Source of the DNA: Syntrophomonadaceae bacterium
GTDB lineage: Bacteria > Bacillota > Dethiobacteria > DTU022
Assembly (NCBI GenBank): GCA_003567725.1
Contig: PWYU01000021.1
Location: 1 to 59,064, forward strand
Direction: 5' to 3'
Length of the DNA stretch: 59,064 nt
Shown here piece by piece: positions 53,438 through 59,064 of the stretch. The first letter of the stretch is position 1. Every line of letters begins with the position of its first letter. The notes below the pieces were generated by a model that ran no database searches, had not been told where the DNA came from, and worked only from the letters and a program-made list of their open reading frames with translations. A program made the position numbers and the translations under genes.

Positions 53438-55072
53438 ATGTTTTGTAATCAGTGTGAACAGACAGCAAAAGGACAGGGATGTACCCTTAAAGGTGTGTGC
53501 GGAAAATCATCGGATGTGGATTTTCTGCAGGATTTGCTGGGCCACCTGCTTAAAGGAATCGGAGTGCTGGCCCACGAGGGACGTAAGGTGGGGATTACAG
53601 ACCCGGAAGCGGACCGCTTTACGGCTCAGGCTCTCTTTTCCATAGTTACCAATGTTAATTTTGATCCGGAGCGTTTCGCCGGGTTTATCCGGGAAGCTGC
53701 CGGGTACAGGGACAGCCTTAAAGAAAAAGTGCAATCAGCGGGAGGCAGGGTTGACCTTAATGCAGCGCCCGTCAGCTTTCAGCCCGCAGATGATCTGGAA
53801 GAGATGATCAGGCAGGGAGATGAGTTAGGCCATCCCTGCACCGGTAACCATGAGGGGCCTGATGATACCGGCTCACTGCGCCAGATCACGTATTACGGGA
53901 TCCTGGGGATGGCTGCTTATGTCCACCATGCTGCAGCTTTGGGCAAAGAGGATGACAATGTTTATGCCTACCTCCATGAGGGACTGGCCGCGCTGGGCAA
54001 TCCCGACCTGTCCATGGACGACTGGCTGGGCATGGTCCTGAAATGCGGCGAAATCAACCTGAAGACGATGGAGATGCTTGATGCCGCCCATACGGGGGCC
54101 TTCGGACACCCGGTGCCCACCGAGGTGCCCCTGGGCCGCAGGCAGGGGAAGTGTATCCTGGTTTCAGGCCACGATCTGCACGATCTCAAAAATATTCTGG
54201 AGCAGACCGAAGGCAGGGGCATCTATGTTTATACCCATGGCGAAATGCTCCCGGCCCACGGTTATCCGGGACTGAAAAAATTCAGCCACCTCTACGGCAA
54301 TTACGGCACGGCCTGGCAAAACCAGCAGAAGGAATTCCCCGAGTTTCCCGGGCCGATTATTATGACCACCAACTGCATCCAGAAGCCAAAAGATTTATAC
54401 TTAAGTAATATCTACACCCGCGAGATGGTGGGCTGGCCGGGAGCAGGGCATATTGAAGGTGACGATTACAGTGAAGTGATTGAAAAGGCCCTGTCCATGT
54501 CCGGGTTTAGCGAAGATGAAGATAAAGGCATGGTTAAGGTCGGCTTTGCCCACAACGCTGTGCTGGGAGTTGCCAACAAGGTCATCGAAGCCGTTAAAAG
54601 CGGCGCTATCAGGCATATTTACCTGGTCGGGGGCTGCGACGGGGCTAAACCCGGACGCAATTACTATACTGAATTTGTGGAAAAAGCGCCTGAAGATACC
54701 ATCGTCCTGACCCTGGCCTGCGGCAAGTACCGTTTCTATGACCGGGATCTGGGCGACATCGGCGGTATTCCCCGGTTGCTGGATATGGGCCAGTGCAACG
54801 ATGCCTATTCGGCCATCAAGGTCGCTTCCGCCCTGGCCGACGCTTTCGGGGTGGATATTAATGAGCTGCCGCTTTCCCTGGTTTTGTCCTGGTACGAGCA
54901 GAAAGCGGTGGTGATCCTGCTCACCCTGCTCTTCCTGGGCGTAAAGAATATCCGCCTGGGGCCGACGTTACCGGCTTTTGTTACCCCGAATGTGCTTGAT
55001 GTTCTGGTCGAGAAGTTTAACATCATGCCCGTGAAAAGCCCCGAAGAAGATCTGGCGGAAACCCTCGGTTAG
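53438..55072 (+). CDS. hcp: hybrid cluster protein (hydroxylamine reductase/NO reductase)
   Basis: 544 residues. The N-terminal cysteines 3, 6, 15 and 21 (C-x2-C-x8-C-x5-C) follow the strict-anaerobe type that binds a [4Fe-4S] cluster. Hybrid-cluster ligand regions are visible in VGGCDGAKPGRNYYTEF, LACGKYRFYD and GQCNDAYSAIKVA. The protein reduces NO or hydroxylamine in the cytosol. TGGAGGGA precedes the ATG. It is probably cotranscribed with the Rrf2 regulator. No hcr reductase gene is next to it. Confidence 0.96.
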   Translation: MFCNQCEQTAKGQGCTLKGVCGKSSDVDFLQDLLGHLLKGIGVLAHEGRKVGITDPEADRFTAQALFSIVTNVNFDPERFAGFIREAAGYRDSLKEKVQSAGGRVDLNAAPVSFQPADDLEEMIRQGDELGHPCTGNHEGPDDTGSLRQITYYGILGMAAYVHHAAALGKEDDNVYAYLHEGLAALGNPDLSMDDWLGMVLKCGEINLKTMEMLDAAHTGAFGHPVPTEVPLGRRQGKCILVSGHDLHDLKNILEQTEGRGIYVYTHGEMLPAHGYPGLKKFSHLYGNYGTAWQNQQKEFPEFPGPIIMTTNCIQKPKDLYLSNIYTREMVGWPGAGHIEGDDYSEVIEKALSMSGFSEDEDKGMVKVGFAHNAVLGVANKVIEAVKSGAIRHIYLVGGCDGAKPGRNYYTEFVEKAPEDTIVLTLACGKYRFYDRDLGDIGGIPRLLDMGQCNDAYSAIKVASALADAFGVDINELPLSLVLSWYEQKAVVILLTLLFLGVKNIRLGPTLPAFVTPNVLDVLVEKFNIMPVKSPEEDLAETLG

Positions 55073-55095
55073 GGCTCTAATTAGCCTGAGCTGAG

Positions 55096-55130
55096 GTTAA
55101 AGCGGCCGGGGCTGCCCCGGCCGCTTTAAC
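55096..55130 (+). terminator. very stable hairpin after hcp
   Basis: Perfect 16-base arms (55096-55111 and 55115-55130) around a 3-base loop CTG, with a GC-rich top. No T-tract follows, so it may stabilise the 3' end rather than terminate by itself. Confidence 0.6.
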
Positions 55131-55325
55131 CCGGGCGGAAAACCGCATAGTTTTAGGAAGCCGGCTTTTGTATTAAGGTTTATTTAATATCTATTTTGAT
55201 GGAAAGGGAATGAAAATAATAAAAAATACCCGGTGTCTAGACTGGTTGTATACCGGGAGTGGTAAGCGTGATAATATTATAGATAAAAAAATTTGAATAT
55301 TATAACAGCAAAAGGAGTGGCGGAT

Positions 55326-56546
55326 GTGGGTAGTGGAGATTTTGAAAAGCAAAAGCAGGTTATTAAAGCTATTATTTTAGAGCTGCACCAGGGGCTTAGT
55401 TTTGAAGAAGCCCAAAAGAGGCTGGAACAGGAAATAGGCTCTATTTCTTCTAAGGAAATTGGCCAGGTGGAGCAATCGCTGATCGACGATGGTATGTCAC
55501 CTGATGAGATCAAAAAATTCTGCAACGTTCACGCCTTCCTTTTTGAATCAACTTTGCAAGTCGACCTGGGCGGGGAAGAAAACGAAGCCCACCCGGTAAA
55601 CTTTTTCAAAGCGGAAAACCGGGAAATAGAAAGGATTACTGCCCTCTTAAAAGGCTTGGCCCTAAAGGACGAGGAGAAAGATCCGGCAGAATTCCGCGAA
55701 AAAGTGGCTACCCTGCTCGATCAACTGGCGGGAGTGGAACAGCACTATGTCAGGAAAGAACAGATCCTGTTCCCATACCTGAAGCGCTACGGCTTTATGG
55801 GTCCCACTCAGGTAATGTGGGGCAAGCACAACGAGATCAGGGAGCTTTTCAAACAGGCCCAGTCTGAGCTGGTTAAAATTGCTACTGCCAAAGATGTGGA
55901 AAGGTTTGTTGAAAGCCACCTCAACCCGCTGGTGGAGGAAGTGGACGGCATGATCTTTAAGGAAGAAAACATCCTGTTTCCCACTTCCCTGGAAAAGCTG
56001 CAGACCGAAGACTGGGTCGAAGTGCTCAAGGAGAGCGAGCAGGTCGGCTATGCCTTTATTGAACCTCCCGCGGACACTTCCCACTTGGTCGACACTTTGA
56101 AGGAATCGGCGGGTGAAGAACCTTTTCTGGGAGATAACCAGATCAAGCTGCCCTCGGGGGAGCTGACCCCGAAACAACTGATGCACATGCTCAACGCTCT
56201 GCCAGTCGATTTAACCTTTGTCGACCATGATGACGTGGTGCGCTACTTTTCTGAGAATGAAGAGCGGATCTTTGTCCGGACCCGGGCCATCATCGGGCGC
56301 AAAGTGGAAAACTGCCACCCGCCCCAGAGCGTAGACAAGGTGGAACAGATCTTAAATGAGTTTAAGGCAGGCACCAGGGAGAGCGCGGAATTCTGGATCA
56401 ACTTGCAGGGCAAGATGATCTTCATTACCTTTTTTGCAGTTCGAGACGGCAACGGGAATTACCTGGGGACCATGGAAGTGGCCCAGGATATCACCGGGCT
56501 GCAGAAATTGACCGGGGAGAGAAGGTTACTCGATGAAGGAGAATGA
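55326..56546 (+). CDS. DUF438-hemerythrin-PAS sensor protein
   Basis: 406 residues. A DUF438 segment (about 5-75) is followed by a hemerythrin-like four-helix domain (about 85-230) with expected iron ligands in EQHYVRKEQILFPYL, WGKHNEIRE and VESHLNP...KEENILFP. A C-terminal PAS domain (about 280-395) ends in GTMEVAQDITGLQKL. Hemerythrins bind O2 or NO at a di-iron centre, so next to hcp it is probably an O2/NO sensor. GTG 55326 with AAAGGAG at 55311-55317 is a better start than TTG 55293. It overlaps the next gene by 14 bases. Confidence 0.87.
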   Translation: MGSGDFEKQKQVIKAIILELHQGLSFEEAQKRLEQEIGSISSKEIGQVEQSLIDDGMSPDEIKKFCNVHAFLFESTLQVDLGGEENEAHPVNFFKAENREIERITALLKGLALKDEEKDPAEFREKVATLLDQLAGVEQHYVRKEQILFPYLKRYGFMGPTQVMWGKHNEIRELFKQAQSELVKIATAKDVERFVESHLNPLVEEVDGMIFKEENILFPTSLEKLQTEDWVEVLKESEQVGYAFIEPPADTSHLVDTLKESAGEEPFLGDNQIKLPSGELTPKQLMHMLNALPVDLTFVDHDDVVRYFSENEERIFVRTRAIIGRKVENCHPPQSVDKVEQILNEFKAGTRESAEFWINLQGKMIFITFFAVRDGNGNYLGTMEVAQDITGLQKLTGERRLLDEGE

Positions 56547-57564
56547 TCTGAAACTGGAAGGCGGATGCCGTACTACGGCCATGGGGATCATGCCCCATAC
56601 CGATGTGGAAAAAGCTCTGGACCTGGCTTTGAGCGTGGATATACCTTTTTGGCCCCAGTTGCCGAAGGTCAGTTTCCTTGAAGATATGTATGCCCAGGTT
56701 TCCGAGCATTTTCCCGGTATAAAGCTGGACATGGACAAGCGGATGGTCAGCTTTTCCATTGACAAGTTTTACGAAGATTTCGAAGAATATATGCCCCACT
56801 GGGAGGAGGAAGAGTTTTTTCGCCTTTCCCCCGAATATTCGGCGGTCTTCCGCCGCTTCCTGGAACAGAACCTGTCGCATTACAAGTATATCCGGGGCCA
56901 GAGTATCGGCCCGGTCAGCTACGGGTTGAAAATACTTGATGAATATAACAAGCCGATGATCTATTACGAAGAGGTCAGGCAGATCGTATTCGACTTTGTG
57001 GCCAAGAAGCTGAGGGCGCAGCTAAGCGAAATGCAGGAAGCCCATCCCGGGGCTTTTGTATGGGTGGATGAACCGGGCCTGGAGATGATTTTTATGGCCA
57101 TCAGCGGCTACACCAGCGAAAGGGCGAAAGAAGATTACCTGGCTTTCCTGAAGTATTTTCCCGGGCCCAGGGGGGTGCACCTCTGCGGCAACCCGGACTG
57201 GTCCTTCTTACTGCAGATGGAACTGGATGTGCTGTCGCTGGACGTTTTGGCTCAGGGCCATATTTTCAGCCGTTACTCAGAAGAGGTCCGGAAATTTCTT
57301 GACCGGGGCGGCATTATTTCCTGGGGAATAACCCCGACCCTGACCGAGGAATTTGAACGGGAGAACGTCCAGTCCATGATCGAGATGCTGGATGGGTTAT
57401 GGGAAAGCCTGGACCGGCAGGGAATCCCCCGGGAACAGATCCTCAAGCAGGCCTGGCTGGCCCCGGCCCGCTGCTGCCTGGTTAATCAGGACGGGGAAGA
57501 AACGGTTGCTAAATCTTTTCGCCTGCTGCAGGAAGTGGCCGATTATTATAAAAAGACGCTATAA
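56533..57564 (+). CDS. UroD/MetE-like superfamily protein (possible methyltransferase)
   Basis: 343 residues resembling the C-terminal catalytic barrel of cobalamin-independent methionine synthase and uroporphyrinogen decarboxylase-like methyltransferases. Candidate zinc ligands are His and Cys in VHLCGNPDW and Cys near PARCCLV. WVDEPGLEM and the IPFWPQLPKVSF segment are typical of a MetE-like branch often encoded beside DUF1638. No N-terminal MetE domain is present. It overlaps the sensor gene upstream and is followed by DUF1638 after 35 bases. The methyl donor and acceptor are unknown. Confidence 0.72.
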   Translation: MKENDLKLEGGCRTTAMGIMPHTDVEKALDLALSVDIPFWPQLPKVSFLEDMYAQVSEHFPGIKLDMDKRMVSFSIDKFYEDFEEYMPHWEEEEFFRLSPEYSAVFRRFLEQNLSHYKYIRGQSIGPVSYGLKILDEYNKPMIYYEEVRQIVFDFVAKKLRAQLSEMQEAHPGAFVWVDEPGLEMIFMAISGYTSERAKEDYLAFLKYFPGPRGVHLCGNPDWSFLLQMELDVLSLDVLAQGHIFSRYSEEVRKFLDRGGIISWGITPTLTEEFERENVQSMIEMLDGLWESLDRQGIPREQILKQAWLAPARCCLVNQDGEETVAKSFRLLQEVADYYKKTL

Positions 57565-57599
57565 AAATCAGGGATTTTGATTAGCGAGGTGGATTTGTG

Positions 57600-58253
57600 A
57601 TGAGCCAAAAAGTCAAACTGATTTGCTGTAAAACAATGATGGAAGAAGTGGAAAGGATCAGGCCGGAAGGGATGCCGGTTGAATACATGGAGTATGCCCT
57701 GCACCGGACTCCCGAAAAGCTGCGCCAGGAACTGCAGAAACAAATCGATGAAGAAAAGGAAGCAGACATCCTGGTCTTTATTTATGGGCACTGTTCCAGG
57801 GGTCTGGAAGGGCTAAAAGCCCGGGATAAAACCCTGGTTATTCCAAGGGTGCACGACTGCATCAGCCTGCTGCTGGGGTCCAGGGAAAAATACGCTGAAG
57901 AGTTCGGGCAGGACCCCGGTACCTATTACCTGAGCAAGGGGTGGGTCGATCAGAAAGCGGATCCCCTCCAGGAATATGAGGAGTATGCCAAAAAATACGG
58001 TGAGGAAAATGCCCGCTGGGTTACCGAGGAGATGTACAAGAATTACAAGCGGGTGGCCTTTATTGATACCAACCTGGCCGGGGTTGAAGATTACGAAGAG
58101 TATGCCAGGAGCGTGGCCGATTTCCTGGGAGTGGAGTTTATGCGCCTCCAGGGGGTAAGCGACTTTTTTGAAAAGCTGATCGGCGAAGACTGGGACCGGG
58201 ATTGTATTGTCGTCATTCCCGGGGAAGAATCAAAGTTCCGGGATTTCATGTAA
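57600..58253 (+). CDS. DUF1638 protein
   Basis: 217 residues with the DUF1638 landmarks: ICCKTMMEEV at the N-terminus, YALHRTPEKL, FIYGHCSRGLEGL, VIPRVHDCISLLLGS and GTYYLSKGWVD. Conserved Cys and His in YGHCSRG and PRVHDC could bind a metal. The function is unknown, and the family recurs beside methyltransferase genes. ATG 57600 with GAGGTGGA at 57586-57593 is preferred over the in-frame GTG at 57597. It is probably cotranscribed with the MetE-like gene. Confidence 0.8.
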   Translation: MSQKVKLICCKTMMEEVERIRPEGMPVEYMEYALHRTPEKLRQELQKQIDEEKEADILVFIYGHCSRGLEGLKARDKTLVIPRVHDCISLLLGSREKYAEEFGQDPGTYYLSKGWVDQKADPLQEYEEYAKKYGEENARWVTEEMYKNYKRVAFIDTNLAGVEDYEEYARSVADFLGVEFMRLQGVSDFFEKLIGEDWDRDCIVVIPGEESKFRDFM

Positions 58254-58385
58254 TTGACCGCATAGCAGGTAACCGGGATCAAATTAATTTTACAGTAGCC
58301 GCTTAACCTGGCCCTGCTCCTGCTGCCGAGAGGCTCACAATAGCTACTTTCGCTATGATTAATAGTATGTTCAGGAGATGGATTC

Positions 58386-58643
58386 ATTGAGGATATAGAT
58401 AACCTGCTGCTCATGGGGGCAGGTTTCGGGCTGGTATACGGAGGCCTTCCTGCAAAAAGGCGATTTCTGCTTTGTTTCGGCTTTCAGGGACTGGTTTGCT
58501 TTTAAGCACAACCGGGTTTTGCAGGGGGTATTTTGGCGGTAAGCGGGTCTATTATCCTGTATAATTACATCTCACCGGCGGCGGTTAAAGAAAAGAAGCT
58601 GGCCGAAATCCTGGGTATAGATGAGCCTTTGGCCGGCCTGTAA
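58386..58643 (+). pseudogene. broken small membrane protein gene
   Basis: A single frame reads from codon ATT 58386, preceded by AGGAG at 58373-58377 where a start is expected, through a hydrophobic segment (LLLMGAGFGLVYGG). It hits TAA at 58503-58505 and continues in the same frame with GILAVSGSIILYNYISP and a charged tail to TAA 58641-58643. Start loss (ATG to ATT) and one nonsense codon would explain it. I do not recognise the family. Confidence 0.45.
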
Positions 58644-58720
58644 ATCGTAATTTCATGCCCAAGGAGCCGGTCAGCAGTAAGACAGGAGCCGTTAACCTTA
58701 AGGAGAAAGGAGGCTAAAAT

Positions 58721-59064
58721 ATGGCGCAAAAAGTTGGGATCTATATACCGACGCCATTTCGGGAATTTACAGAAAGCAAAAAGCGGCTGGAAGTTGAAGC
58801 CGGCAGCATTGAGCAGGTGCTGAAGGAAATCAAGGAACGCTACCCGGCCCTGAAAGAAAGAATTTATGATAACAGTGAACCAGCCCGCCATCTGAACATT
58901 TATGTCAACGGGGCGGAAATACACACCCTTGCCGGTGTCGAAACTGCCCTCAAGGAAGGTGACGAGGTGACCCTGGTGCCCGCCATGGCCGGCGGAGCAG
59001 ATAGCAGCGGTGCTTCCGGTAATGAGGAGCCCGTAAATAACGGAGGCGGATCTCCCTTGTTGAC
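58721..59064 (+). CDS. MoaD/ThiS-like ubiquitin-fold sulfur carrier, 3' end outside window
   Basis: At least 114 codons from ATG 58721 with AAAGGAGG at 58706-58713. The ubiquitin-like fold is visible: YVNGAEIHTL, ETALKEGDEVTLVPAMAGG. MoaD and ThiS normally end at this Gly-Gly, which is the thiocarboxylate site. Here the frame continues with a Ser/Gly/Asn-rich linker to the window edge. It may be fused to a further domain such as a ThiF/MoeB-type activator, or be processed to expose Gly-Gly. A role in pterin cofactor supply for the aldehyde oxidoreductase is possible. Confidence 0.75.
   Translation, partial: MAQKVGIYIPTPFREFTESKKRLEVEAGSIEQVLKEIKERYPALKERIYDNSEPARHLNIYVNGAEIHTLAGVETALKEGDEVTLVPAMAGGADSSGASGNEEPVNNGGGSPLL

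Noticed and set aside
1-59064. tRNA, rRNA, CRISPR arrays, transposases or prophage genes
   Set aside because: None was recognised on either strand by reading the sequence; a covariance-model scan would be needed to exclude small RNAs.

Overview
The window looks like a chromosomal segment of a strictly anaerobic, low-to-middle-GC Bacillota-type bacterium (Clostridia/Syntrophomonadales/Dethiobacter-like; inference). The reasons are Shine-Dalgarno-led genes with many GTG/TTG starts, a tungsten-type aldehyde:ferredoxin oxidoreductase, ADP-forming acyl-CoA synthetase, hybrid cluster protein, the oxygen-independent cobalamin pathway and an MttB-family methyltransferase. Very acidic linkers in exported proteins hint at a salty or alkaline habitat. 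TAG is an ordinary stop here, so the genome does not reserve it for pyrrolysine.

Region 1 (1-17.3 kb) is a catabolic island. It has three class III aminotransferases sharing one Cys motif, an acyl-CoA:carboxylate CoA-transferase, a fused ADP-forming acyl-CoA ligase, an aldehyde oxidoreductase, a TAXI-type TRAP transporter (fused permease, lipoprotein receptor, DUF1850 protein) and, on the minus strand, an MttB-family methyltransferase. A consistent reading is uptake of an amino compound, transamination to an aldehyde, ferredoxin-linked oxidation to an acid, CoA activation and ATP formation.

Region 2 (17.3-28 kb) has a roughly 1.1 kb non-coding stretch with a long imperfect inverted repeat, a C69 peptidase, a DevBCA/MacAB-like exporter, a YtcJ-like amidohydrolase and a large PAS/GAF/GGDEF/HD-GYP c-di-GMP enzyme.

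Region 3 (28-31.2 kb) holds a CbiZ-type cobinamide amidohydrolase with an unusual C-terminal extension. It is followed by two nearly identical tandem c-di-GMP-I riboswitches, whose terminator also contains the ribosome-binding site of an exported transglutaminase-like protein.

Region 4 (31.2-50.2 kb) is a cobalamin supercluster headed by a cobalamin riboswitch and two terminators. It encodes glutamyl-tRNA to uroporphyrinogen III (hemA, L, B, C, D), precorrin-2/sirohydrochlorin formation (cobA-hemD fusion, cysG N-terminal type), cobalt uptake (CbiM, CbiQ, CbiO, a His-triad lipoprotein and a NikL-like protein), cobalt insertion (CbiX) and the ring steps CbiC, D, E, T, L, F, G, H, J. Amidation and lower-ligand genes (cbiA, cbiP, cbiB, cobU, cobS, cobT) are not in the window.

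Region 5 (50.2-59.1 kb) has an XRE regulator, a broken inorganic pyrophosphatase, the corrinoid adenosyltransferase, an Rrf2 regulator with hybrid cluster protein, a DUF438/hemerythrin/PAS sensor, a UroD/MetE-like protein paired with DUF1638, a broken small membrane gene and the start of a MoaD/ThiS-like gene that runs off the window.
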